Below are positions 55,651-64,000 of a stretch of 64,000 bases of DNA, in pieces (the first letter of the stretch is position 1; every line of letters begins with the position of its first letter). The notes under the pieces were generated by a model, which was not told where the DNA came from, searched no databases, and was given only the letters and a program-made list of their open reading frames with translations. The stretch spans positions 1-64,000 of the forward strand of contig CACIKF010000004.1 of assembly GCA_902587165.1 (NCBI GenBank), read 5' to 3'. Both the position numbers and the translations under genes were made by a program. This DNA comes from Puniceicoccaceae bacterium (lineage in GTDB: Bacteria > Verrucomicrobiota > Verrucomicrobiia > Opitutales > Coraliomargaritaceae).

Positions 55651-57363
55651 TTAATTTTTCTTGGCGGAGTTCTTTACGTTGTGAGTCCAGGTTCCGTTCT
55701 TGTGTTTTTCTAAGACTTCATAAGAGAGCTCCATCGCACGAGCACGATCGTCCTCGTCGTATTCCCAAAAATCTTCAATCGCTTTGTTGTATGCGAACTC
55801 GGGGCCATCAACTTTATATTCGCTGCGCAAGCCTCTGAGTTGCCCCTTCAGCTCGGCTACGACCGATGCGTATTCAGGATTATCATACACATTGTTATCC
55901 TCGCCGGGATCATTCTTCAAATCGTAAAGTTCCCATGCCGGCGGAGTATCAGGGCTGACTTCACCTTGCCAACCAGTGCCGTAAAACATGATTAATTTGT
56001 GGCGCTTTGTGCGGATCGCTATGTGCGCGGGATTATCGTGGTGCGCCATGTGCATGGCATAGTGATAGTAGGCGGCCTTCTTCCAACTCGCTGGTTCCAC
56101 GCCACTCTCGATGATGGACTTAAAACTGCGGCCCTGCATGTAATTGGGCGTCGCCACTCCGGCAAAGTCGAGCATGGTCGGTGCAAAGTCGACATTCTCA
56201 ACGATTGCATCGCTACGAGTCTTGGCTTCAATACACGGGGGATAGCGAACAATCAGGGGCATGCGCATAGATTGTTCGTAGGCCCAGCGCTTGTCAATGT
56301 AGTCGTGCTCTCCAAGATAAAAGCCTTGGTCGCCGGTGTAGATAATCACGGTATTATTGTAGAGTCCTTCTGCTTTTAGGTAAGCAATCACACGCGCGAC
56401 ATTGTCATCCACACCCTTCACACAGCGAAGGTATGCCTTTAGGTAGAGTTGGTATGTCTGACGCTTGATATCTGCATCGTCGAGTGAATGATCCACCTGT
56501 GCAGACCATGGTGTTTTGAGATCTTCGGCATAGTTGCGACGTAGGTTACGGCGCCCGACCGACGTGCCTATATAAGGCATTAACTCGTCATTGTGACCGC
56601 GTGTAGCGATTGAGCCGTTATTCTGAATATCCCACATATTCTCAGGTTCAGGGATATCCACATCGGCAAGGTGAGACTCATAACGCGGCGCATATTCGAA
56701 GTAATCGTGTGGCGCTTTAAAATGTAGTTTCAAGAAGAAGGGTTTACTTGGATCGCGCTTATCTTGAAGCCATTCGAGCGCAGAGTCTGCGATACAATCA
56801 GTCGAGTGTCCGGTCATTTCAACTGCATCTGGCCCGAATTTTAGGGCGCGGTTTGGCTTATAAGGATTCGGGCGCTCGATTTTTCCCTTCACCCCTGACT
56901 CAAAAAAGACTGGATCAAAATAGAAGCCCTGCCCCGGCAGAACTTTGAAATAATCAAAGGTGCTTGGACGCTCTTTTAGGTGCCACTTTCCCACCACTGC
57001 TGTCTGGTAGCCAGCTTTCTTCATCTCCATCGAGAGATACTGGCGCTCGGCTGGAAGCTTTTCATTCAGCGTTAGGCAGCCGTTGATTGCACTGTATTGA
57101 CCGGTCATAATACAGGCGCGACTGGGCGTGCAGATCGCATTATGTGCAAAGGCATTTTCCAGCACCACGCCCTCGGCGGCGAGTGCATCAATCGTCGGCG
57201 TCGGATTTAGCTCAGCCAAGCGCCCACCATAAGCACCCACGGCCTGTGAGGTATGGTCATCCGACATGATGAAAATGATGTTCGGTTTCGACTGGATCGT
57301 AGCCTGTAGTAGCGAAGCAACAGTTAGTGAAATTGAAAAGACTAGGGATAAGGGGGTATTCAT
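55651..57363 (-). CDS. S1-family sulfatase with CTPSR active site
   Basis: A 570-residue exported sulfatase with signal peptide (1-22). PNIIFIMSDDHTSQ holds metal-binding Asp35/36, and the formylglycine site is CTPSR (Cys78), a canonical C-x-P-x-R. VVGKWHLKERP, LKLHFKAPHDYF, YTGDQGFYLGEHDYIDKRWAYEQSMRMP are the later active-site blocks. The C-terminus ends KNSAKKN, basic as in two neighbouring sulfatases. First gene of the minus-strand trio; it is divergent from the next sulfatase with a 142-base gap that must hold both promoters. Confidence 0.93.
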   Translation of the reverse strand: MNTPLSLVFSISLTVASLLQATIQSKPNIIFIMSDDHTSQAVGAYGGRLAELNPTPTIDALAAEGVVLENAFAHNAICTPSRACIMTGQYSAINGCLTLNEKLPAERQYLSMEMKKAGYQTAVVGKWHLKERPSTFDYFKVLPGQGFYFDPVFFESGVKGKIERPNPYKPNRALKFGPDAVEMTGHSTDCIADSALEWLQDKRDPSKPFFLKLHFKAPHDYFEYAPRYESHLADVDIPEPENMWDIQNNGSIATRGHNDELMPYIGTSVGRRNLRRNYAEDLKTPWSAQVDHSLDDADIKRQTYQLYLKAYLRCVKGVDDNVARVIAYLKAEGLYNNTVIIYTGDQGFYLGEHDYIDKRWAYEQSMRMPLIVRYPPCIEAKTRSDAIVENVDFAPTMLDFAGVATPNYMQGRSFKSIIESGVEPASWKKAAYYHYAMHMAHHDNPAHIAIRTKRHKLIMFYGTGWQGEVSPDTPPAWELYDLKNDPGEDNNVYDNPEYASVVAELKGQLRGLRSEYKVDGPEFAYNKAIEDFWEYDEDDRARAMELSYEVLEKHKNGTWTHNVKNSAKKN

Positions 57364-57505
57364 AAATTAAACAGGCGACTAATTCGCTCTGGGCGCTATG
57401 GTTTCAATCTTGTAGCAAAGTGAGATCTTGTTCAAGGCTATGAATGGCGTCGTGACAAGTAGGTCATCGTCGGTCAATTTCCAGTCAATCACAATAGACT
57501 CTTAA

Positions 57506-59020
57506 ATGCAGCCCTTCACCCGACTCATCCTTGCCCCCCTATTGACTGCAATTACAGCGCTCATTGCACAAGCGAAACTTCCAAACATAATTTACCTGAT
57601 GTCTGACGACCAGAGTACTTACTCAATGGGCTGCTACGGTAATATCGATGTGCAAACCCCAAACCTCGATCGCCTCTCAGCCGACGGCATCACCTTTGAT
57701 AATCACTATGTCAGCACCGCAATCTGTATGGCTTCACGCGCAAGCGTAATGACGGGCATGTATGAATATAAAACTGGCTGCAATTTTCAGCACGGCGACC
57801 TAACACAAGACAAATGGCTAATGTCCTACCCCGTATTACTCCGTGAAGCAGGTTATCTGACTGCTTTTGCCGGTAAGTTTGGCTTCGACATTATCGATGG
57901 TCCTGATGGCAAACGCTTACCGATGCCCGAGCACGACTTTGATCTTTGGGGCGGCGGCGAGGGCCAAACTAAATACAAAACCATGGCCAATGACTCGATG
58001 AAGAAATATGCGGACGAATACCCGCACTCCACTCTCTCCTATGGAGCCTTTGGCAGCGACTTTATCGCCCAAGCCTCGCAAACTGATCAGCCCTTTTGCC
58101 TATCCATCAGTTTTAAAGCACCACACAAACCAGCCACACCTGATTCACGGTTTGATGCTATCTACGCTGGAAAGACCTTCATCAAGCCTGCCAACTACGG
58201 ACGCGAAAACGGTAAACACTTCTCAAAGCAAAGCCGACAAGATCGCCAATACGAACGCTTCGAAAGCTGGGGTTATGCCGACAGATACGATGAAGTCATG
58301 GCAATTTACCACCAACAAATTTACGCCATCGATGTCGCTGTCGGCATGATCCGCGAAGCGCTCAACTCGCATGGCATTGCCGACAATACCGTGATCATCT
58401 ATACCTCCGATAACGGCTTCTTTTGCGGCTCCCACGGTTATGGATCCAAGGTTTTGCCTTACCAAGAATCCACTAAGGTTCCGCTCATCATTTACGATCC
58501 GCGCCATACAAACTCGGGTAAGCGACTGCGCTCTGACGCGCTCACTGCCAACATCGACTTCGCACCCACTATACTGAGCCTTGCTGGATTGCCCGTATCT
58601 GAGAATATAGATGGCACTGATCTGATGGCACTCTACGAAGACCCAACGGCCGATATCCATGAAACGATTGCCTTGATTAACGTCTGGGGGCACCCCGCCA
58701 CCCACGCGCTCGCCGTCGTCACGAAAGACATGAAATACATCCATTGGCCCTATGCCGCCGAAGGCTTCGAAGCCAGCGATGAACTTTACCATCTCAGTAA
58801 AGATCCCCACGAACTCGTGAACCAAGCGGATAACCCCGAATACGCCGCCGCTATAAAGCAGATGCGCCAACACTATGATGAACAACTAGCGAATTGGACT
58901 AAAGAAGCGGTGAGCTATAATGAATACCAAAGCTACAGCACGGCCTTTGACCGCAACGTAGAGTGGGCAGATAAATCCGATGCATTCTTAAAGGGACAAT
59001 CTACGTCCAAGAAAAAGTAA
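57506..59020 (+). CDS. S1-family sulfatase with CMASR active site
   Basis: A 504-residue exported sulfatase (signal about 1-23). [22 protein letters not shown] carries the metal-binding Asp pair, and Cys74 lies in [11 protein letters not shown], a C-x-A-x-R site. [49 protein letters not shown] follow. The C-terminus ends SKKK. It is divergent from the CTPSR sulfatase and converges on the CAPTR sulfatase. Probably an exo-sulfatase on fucose residues, by context; the S1 subfamily number was not assigned. Confidence 0.93.
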   Translation: MQPFTRLILAPLLTAITALIAQAKLPNIIYLMSDDQSTYSMGCYGNIDVQTPNLDRLSADGITFDNHYVSTAICMASRASVMTGMYEYKTGCNFQHGDLTQDKWLMSYPVLLREAGYLTAFAGKFGFDIIDGPDGKRLPMPEHDFDLWGGGEGQTKYKTMANDSMKKYADEYPHSTLSYGAFGSDFIAQASQTDQPFCLSISFKAPHKPATPDSRFDAIYAGKTFIKPANYGRENGKHFSKQSRQDRQYERFESWGYADRYDEVMAIYHQQIYAIDVAVGMIREALNSHGIADNTVIIYTSDNGFFCGSHGYGSKVLPYQESTKVPLIIYDPRHTNSGKRLRSDALTANIDFAPTILSLAGLPVSENIDGTDLMALYEDPTADIHETIALINVWGHPATHALAVVTKDMKYIHWPYAAEGFEASDELYHLSKDPHELVNQADNPEYAAAIKQMRQHYDEQLANWTKEAVSYNEYQSYSTAFDRNVEWADKSDAFLKGQSTSKKK

Positions 59021-59050
59021 TATCATTAGCTAAAAAGAACCGCTGCACGA

Positions 59051-60892
59051 CTAGTTCTTTTTCTTCTGGCGGTTGTAGTTCACTCGGTCTTGATCTTTAA
59101 TCTGCGGTGGCACAGCCCCGTGGGTAGGATCATAAAGCGGAATACCCATTGCCTGGGCGGTGTTCCAGCCCTGCCTTGGCGAACGAGCGACATAGGCATA
59201 AAAGGGAGCGGTCTCTATCTCATCACTAATAAATAGTGGTGCCAAGGTAGTGATACCCGCCGCAAGTTTCACTTTGAAGGTCACTTCCTTCGCACCTTCA
59301 GGAATCGGCATGCGTGTATCAATGTCGGCAACGCGTAGTCGAGCTTCAGTGAAGTTAAAAGCTTTGCCATATTTTCCAGAATTGATAGCGGCATCGGCTT
59401 CAACTGGCCAGCGACGCAGCGATATTTCATAGTCTCCTGCCTCAGCGACTTCTACCGCCCAATGCCCAGGTTTAGCAAACGCACCTTGCATAACATGTGG
59501 TTGATACCACGGGATATTTTCGACCAGCCAATCGTGCGAGGTCAACGTGACCACGGATACTTCATTGGATCCGATGATACTATGGCTTGTCATGTCATGC
59601 TCGCTGGAGACATCGCTCCAGAAGTCTTCATAATCACTACGCAAGCGCTGGACGACTTCTGGATGTTGCGCAGCCACGTCCTTTGCTTGTCCGGAATCGG
59701 CAGACATATCATAGAGTTCTTTACCATCAATGAGACGCCATTGATTCGTCATCACAGCACATTTACGCCACTTTTCTGGATACACAATACGCTGCGATTC
59801 CACTACGAGACTGCGGTCTTTCCATGTATCGCCATCGCCGTAAATTAGGTCGCGGATACTCGTGCCGTCGAATGCAATCTTGGCTGTTTTGAGGTCACAG
59901 AGCTCAATAAAGGTCGGCAGCATATCGACATGCGCGGTTAGAGTCGGCACGCTCTTACCGGCCTCAACATTCCCCCCAGGCCAGCGCATAATCATTGGCA
60001 CACGGTGGCCGCCATCATATTGGCTGCCCTTCTGCCCACGCATACCAGCTGTAAACCCACGCCCTTTATACAGGCCGCCTGCCGTGCCATTGTCGGTGGT
60101 GTAGATTAAAATTGTGTTTTCGGCCAATCCTTCGTCATCAAGCATCTGCATCAGCTTAGCCATGTTATCGTCAATGTTCGTTACCATGCCGTAGAACTCT
60201 ATACGAGAGACATCCGGATTGCCCTCGTAGGGTGTGGTGTATTCCTCCGGACAATAGAACGGTCCATGTGGCGCATTCGGCACGATGTAGGCAAAGAACG
60301 GCTTATCCTTGTTGGCTTTAATAAATTTGATGCCCTCATCAAACCAGTTGTCCGTGCAAAACCCCTCAAATTGTTTCAACTTGCCATTCACCCAATAAGT
60401 ATCGTCGAAATAATCATTGCCCCAATAGTCTGGCGTTTGGCCTACACCGCCCGCGCTATGATAGACGCTGTGTTGAAAGCCGCGATCCTCGGGACGAAAT
60501 GGATAAGTATCACCTAGGTGCCATTTTCCAAAGATTCCAGTAGCGTAACCATTATCGCTAAAAATATCCGCCATCGTCACTTCGCGACTGCGTAGCAAAT
60601 TACGTCCCTGAACAGTGTGCCATACCCCAACGCGATTGGAGTAGCGCCCCGTCATCCAAGCCGCACGCGTTGGCGCGCAAGTTGGATCCACGTGGAAGTT
60701 GTCGAGTTGCAAACCCTGCCCACGCAGCTTATCGATATTCGGAGTTTGAATGATGCTGTTGCCATTACAACCGAGATCACCGTAGCCCTGATCGTCCGTC
60801 ATCACCACAATAACATTGGGTCGTTGCGTGTCCCCGTCCACCAGAATGATTAAAACAAATAAGTTGAGTAGAATAAGCTTGAATCGATTCAT
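59051..60892 (-). CDS. Arylsulfatase-like S1 sulfatase with C-terminal extra domain
   Basis: From the ATG at 60892 ([10 protein letters not shown]) it has 613 residues with a signal peptide. [21 protein letters not shown] (Asp33/34) and CAPTR (Cys72) are canonical. [24 protein letters not shown] and [10 protein letters not shown] complete the core. After about residue 435 a beta-sandwich-like segment, including [21 protein letters not shown], follows, as in several marine arylsulfatases. The end is QKKKN. Its neighbour on the plus strand is GH29 gene two; 207 bases separate their starts. Confidence 0.93.
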   Translation of the reverse strand: MNRFKLILLNLFVLIILVDGDTQRPNVIVVMTDDQGYGDLGCNGNSIIQTPNIDKLRGQGLQLDNFHVDPTCAPTRAAWMTGRYSNRVGVWHTVQGRNLLRSREVTMADIFSDNGYATGIFGKWHLGDTYPFRPEDRGFQHSVYHSAGGVGQTPDYWGNDYFDDTYWVNGKLKQFEGFCTDNWFDEGIKFIKANKDKPFFAYIVPNAPHGPFYCPEEYTTPYEGNPDVSRIEFYGMVTNIDDNMAKLMQMLDDEGLAENTILIYTTDNGTAGGLYKGRGFTAGMRGQKGSQYDGGHRVPMIMRWPGGNVEAGKSVPTLTAHVDMLPTFIELCDLKTAKIAFDGTSIRDLIYGDGDTWKDRSLVVESQRIVYPEKWRKCAVMTNQWRLIDGKELYDMSADSGQAKDVAAQHPEVVQRLRSDYEDFWSDVSSEHDMTSHSIIGSNEVSVVTLTSHDWLVENIPWYQPHVMQGAFAKPGHWAVEVAEAGDYEISLRRWPVEADAAINSGKYGKAFNFTEARLRVADIDTRMPIPEGAKEVTFKVKLAAGITTLAPLFISDEIETAPFYAYVARSPRQGWNTAQAMGIPLYDPTHGAVPPQIKDQDRVNYNRQKKKN

Positions 60893-61099
60893 TTTGGCAG
60901 AGTTTAGGTGGTTTTCCACAAAGTGAATACACAAAACTCGATAATCTGGGTAGTAATTGTAAATTGCGTTGTATACGCCCCATAATTACTGGCCTCATTG
61001 TCCTAGCAGATACGCCTGACACCCTATTGGTTTAAAATATCCATCAAATGGACTAAAATCAATATTTCCACATCGCTTAAAATAAGTTAACATAAAGTT

Positions 61100-62608
61100 A
61101 TGTATTCCCCCAAAGCACTCCTCCTTGCCTTAATGATAGCCCTCTCAAACATTGGTTGCAATGCAGTTTCAGGTAGCAATGACGTAAAATACGAAGCCAC
61201 TGTAGAGTCGCTCCAGCAGTATGATTGTCCTGATTGGTTTCGAGATGCTAAATTTGGCATCTACCTCCATTGGGGTGCCTACTCGGTCGCCGAACAAGGC
61301 GAATGGTATGCGCGTAGACTCTATGACGAGAACAGACCAGAGTATAAGCACCACGTCGAAACTTACGGACACCCATCTGAGTTTGGCTACAAAGACTTCA
61401 TCCCAATGTGGACCGCGGAGAACTTCGATCCCGATGCCCTACTCGCACTATTTAAACAAGCCGGTGCCAAATATTTCACGCCTTGCGCGGTCCACCACGA
61501 CAATTTCGATCTGTGGGATTCAAAATATCAAAAATGGAACTCAGTGAACATGGGGCCGAAGAAGGATCTCATCGGTATGTGGAAAGAAGCCACACATAAA
61601 GTTGGTTTACGATTTGGCGTCACCACTCACCTCTCTCGCTCTTACAGTTGGCTCAATACCGCCAATCAATCGGACACCAAAGGCCCCATGGCTGGGGTGC
61701 CTTATGATGGCGCAGCTGGCGAAGGCAAAGGTCTCTATCCAAGCAATGACGGACAAAGCACGCATCCACGCGCTCCGTTTGATCCACCTAAAGCGTGGCG
61801 CAACAATTGGGTCAAGCGTGTGCAGCAACTTGTCGAGGACTACGAACCTGACCACCTTTACTTCGACTGTGCGGTGCCATTTCGCGGTAGCGACGAGGGT
61901 CAAGCAGGTATGGATGTGATCGCCCACTTTTACAACAATCGCCCCGAAGGCGTGATGTGTATTAAAGAACGCCCATGGCAGGGTCTGTACGCTGACGGCA
62001 TCACAACACTCGACTTCGAGCGCGGCAAAGCTGCGAGCATTCTTGAAGAGCCATGGCAAACCGATGACTCCATCGGCTCTTGGGGCTACAATCCGAGCAA
62101 GCCTTACATGACTCCAGACCTTGTAGTCGATAAGCTCATCGATATTGTTTCTAAAAACGGAAATATGTTGCTCAACATTCCTATCAAAGCAGACGGCACG
62201 CTAGATGCTGAAGCGACAACATTGCTACAAGACGTCGGCAAGTGGTTTGCGGTTAATGGTGAGGCGATCTACGGAACACGTCCATGGTATATGTATGGCG
62301 AAGGAAGAAACGAGATCGGCCACCACGACCTTGAGTCCGAAATGACAGCTAAGGACTTTCGCTACACCACTAAGGGCGACGTGCTCTATGCATTCGTGCT
62401 CGATTGGCCTAGATACGGTAGGAATCCAGTAGTCTTTCCTAACCTAGTCAAAATGAATACCCGTATTTCTAAAGTCGCCTCAGTTCAGCTCCTCGGACAT
62501 GCCGGTGAACTCAAATGGGAAAACCACGGAGACGGTCTGCATGTCACCTTTCCTAAGGAAAAACCATGCGACTACGCATACGCTTTAAAGATCACTTTTA
62601 AGAAATAA
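61100..62608 (+). CDS. Alpha-L-fucosidase, GH29, divergent subgroup
   Basis: A 502-residue fucosidase. The leader ends SNIGC20, a possible lipobox, so it may be a lipoprotein. KFGIYLHWGAYSV (51-63), PCAVHHDNFDLWDS (128-141) and the likely nucleophile Asp256 in DHLYFDCAVPF match GH29, but with FDCA in place of the SDGDW of the other fucosidase, suggesting a different subgroup or linkage. NGNMLLNIPIKADGTLD and VNGEAIYGTRPW follow. It reads towards the fucose permease (78 bases away), forming a release-and-import pair. Confidence 0.93.
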   Translation: MYSPKALLLALMIALSNIGCNAVSGSNDVKYEATVESLQQYDCPDWFRDAKFGIYLHWGAYSVAEQGEWYARRLYDENRPEYKHHVETYGHPSEFGYKDFIPMWTAENFDPDALLALFKQAGAKYFTPCAVHHDNFDLWDSKYQKWNSVNMGPKKDLIGMWKEATHKVGLRFGVTTHLSRSYSWLNTANQSDTKGPMAGVPYDGAAGEGKGLYPSNDGQSTHPRAPFDPPKAWRNNWVKRVQQLVEDYEPDHLYFDCAVPFRGSDEGQAGMDVIAHFYNNRPEGVMCIKERPWQGLYADGITTLDFERGKAASILEEPWQTDDSIGSWGYNPSKPYMTPDLVVDKLIDIVSKNGNMLLNIPIKADGTLDAEATTLLQDVGKWFAVNGEAIYGTRPWYMYGEGRNEIGHHDLESEMTAKDFRYTTKGDVLYAFVLDWPRYGRNPVVFPNLVKMNTRISKVASVQLLGHAGELKWENHGDGLHVTFPKEKPCDYAYALKITFKK

Positions 62609-62686
62609 CACCTCCACTTAACTTCACCACGCGGAGAGTTCCTATACCTAATCCCACATTATATTTACCCCAAAGTCCAACAATAT

Positions 62687-64000
62687 ATGATTATGAACCA
62701 CACTAAAAAACCAGCAATTATACCCGAGCAGTATCTGCTTTCGTTTATCCTGACCACTTGCTGTTTCTCCCTGTGGGGATTCGCCAATGACTTCACCAAT
62801 CCTTTGGTCAAGGTGTTTGAGCAAGTCTTCATCATTACCACCTCACAAGCATCCTGGTTGCAGTTCGCCTTCTACACTGGCTACTTCTGTATGGCGATAC
62901 CGGCGGTCATGTTCATCCGCAAGTTTTCCTACAAGTCAGCGATTATGCTCGGGCTCGCTCTCTATGCGGGCGGCGCATTGATCACGATCCCTGCGAGTTT
63001 GACCGCACAGTTCGCGCTCTTCTGTTTGGCATCCTACGTGATCACCTACGGACTCGCCTTTCTTGAGACTGCTTGTAATCCCTATATCCTCGCGATGGGT
63101 CCAACAGAAACTGCGACTCAACGGCTCAACCTCGCACAATCCTTCAACCCAATCGGTTCACTCACAGGAATGACTGTGGCCTCACTCATCTTGGCTCCCA
63201 GCCTCGAAGTGACCAAACTTCGCTCGCAAATCGAAGAGCAAGCACCCGCGCAAATTCAATACCTCGTAACTGGCGCAGAGACACTACCAGAGGGCGCAGT
63301 GATCGATGATGGCGGCGAAACTGCCACCCTAAAAGATGGTGAATCCGTCACTATTTATAGCGATGGAATCCCTGACTTCAAAACTGTATCCGGTGCACTC
63401 GGAGGAGCAGTACCCAACGTAATGAAAGTAATGCGCGCCAACGAGCCTGACACCTTTAATACGCTACAAGAGACTGACCTAGCGAACGTGCGTGGTCCCT
63501 ACATGGTAATCGCTGTCGTAGTATCCACTTTTTTTCTTATCTTCGCATTCACCAAGATGCCAAGCTTTAAACAGGAGCAAAAAGATGCGCCGTTCCTCGA
63601 AATTACTAAACGCCTATTTAGCCGCCCACGATTCGTTGAAGGCGTATTTGCCCAGCTCTTTTATGTCGGCGCTCAAATCATGTGTTGGACTTTCATCATC
63701 CATTACGGGATGGAGCAAGTCGGTCTGAGTCTCTCCGAGGCTCAAGGTTACAACATTGTAGCGATGGTAATTTTCCTAAGCAGTCGCTTTATTTGCACAT
63801 TCCTTATGCGTTATCTACGCCCGAGTATCATGCTGTTAATGTTCGCAATCGGTGGCTTCGGCTTCACTCTTGGAGCGATCTACCTACCAGGCGAATCAGG
63901 TTTGATCTCACTGGTGATGATATCCGCATGTATGTCACTCATGTTTCCTACCATTTACGGTATCGCACTGAACGGCTTAAAGCTTGAAGAAGCCAAGCTA
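62687..64000 (+). CDS. fucP: L-fucose permease (MFS, FucP type), 3' end cut by window edge
   Basis: Proton symporter for L-fucose. I translated it by hand: the frame is open from the ATG at 62687 to base 64000 (438 codons), so the C-terminus is missing. Multiple transmembrane helices, LWGFANDFTNPLVKVF, and FLETACNPYILAMGP, whose Glu127 corresponds to E. coli Glu135, mark the FucP family. The position of E. coli Asp46 reads Asn by my alignment, with an Asp three residues before. A 98-residue loop (about 171-268) between half-domains is about 55 residues longer than in E. coli. It follows the fucosidase gene with a 78-base gap. Confidence 0.9.
   Translation, partial: MIMNHTKKPAIIPEQYLLSFILTTCCFSLWGFANDFTNPLVKVFEQVFIITTSQASWLQFAFYTGYFCMAIPAVMFIRKFSYKSAIMLGLALYAGGALITIPASLTAQFALFCLASYVITYGLAFLETACNPYILAMGPTETATQRLNLAQSFNPIGSLTGMTVASLILAPSLEVTKLRSQIEEQAPAQIQYLVTGAETLPEGAVIDDGGETATLKDGESVTIYSDGIPDFKTVSGALGGAVPNVMKVMRANEPDTFNTLQETDLANVRGPYMVIAVVVSTFFLIFAFTKMPSFKQEQKDAPFLEITKRLFSRPRFVEGVFAQLFYVGAQIMCWTFIIHYGMEQVGLSLSEAQGYNIVAMVIFLSSRFICTFLMRYLRPSIMLLMFAIGGFGFTLGAIYLPGESGLISLVMISACMSLMFPTIYGIALNGLKLEEAKL

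Overview
The window looks like chromosomal DNA of a marine member of the Verrucomicrobiota (Opitutia/Puniceicoccales type, e.g. Coraliomargarita or Lentimonas relatives). This is an inference from gene content: DapL-type lysine synthesis, long-form IspG, FabV, citramalate synthase, a lexA operator close to the TGTTC-N4-GAACA motif reported for Verrucomicrobia, and a sulfatase/fucosidase cluster typical of fucoidan users. Most genes lack a strong Shine-Dalgarno sequence. No insertion sequence, prophage or CRISPR array was seen.

Layout. Positions 1-3305 (minus): panC-nadB-panE for pantothenate and NAD synthesis; the last gene runs off the left edge. 3394-5822: dapL facing an M24 peptidase. 5873-14775 (plus): a tight run of DUF192 protein, TPR membrane protein, O-acetylhomoserine sulfhydrylase and an AddB/AddA-like recombination pair. 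15041-18783 (minus): a DUF4431-like secreted protein, a 17-residue-repeat protein, fabV and UDP-glucose dehydrogenase. 19010-26934: lexA with its operator, a glyoxalase, a desaturase, DUF2071, citramalate synthase, tRNA-Gln, DUF445 and long ispG. 27003-29161: a photolyase-like protein with apparently swapped domains, coupled by an ATGA overlap to an altered ADP-ribosylglycohydrolase homologue. 29231-36459: parC, GTP-type pckG and a UDP-amino-sugar pair (aminotransferase plus PglF/WbpM-like dehydratase). 36534-40395: a lipid-modification set (CFA-synthase-like methyltransferase, COG2907 flavoprotein, DUF1365, NTF2-like) that resembles sets linked to singlet-oxygen response and furan fatty acids. 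40451-50010: tRNA-Tyr, prepilin peptidase, ACT and EF-hand proteins, ABC-F, accA, CdsZ-like zinc ribbon, tRNA-Arg, hpf, an SDR and an RluA-type pseudouridine synthase.

Right arm. 50105-52111 encodes a large secreted protein with Ig-like domains, calcium-binding TSP3-like repeats and a collagen-like Gly-X-Y stretch. After a gene-free 475-base gap, 52587-64000 is a catabolic cluster: four S1-type sulfatases, two GH29 alpha-L-fucosidases and an FucP-type fucose permease cut by the right edge. Together these would desulfate a fucose-rich sulfated polysaccharide such as fucoidan, release L-fucose and import it. There is no SusC/SusD pair and no sulfatase-maturating enzyme in the window.

The strongest candidates for undescribed biology are the permuted photolyase/ADP-ribosylglycohydrolase pair, the lipid-modification set and the sulfated-fucan cluster. 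All assignments rest on reading motifs by eye; no search was run.
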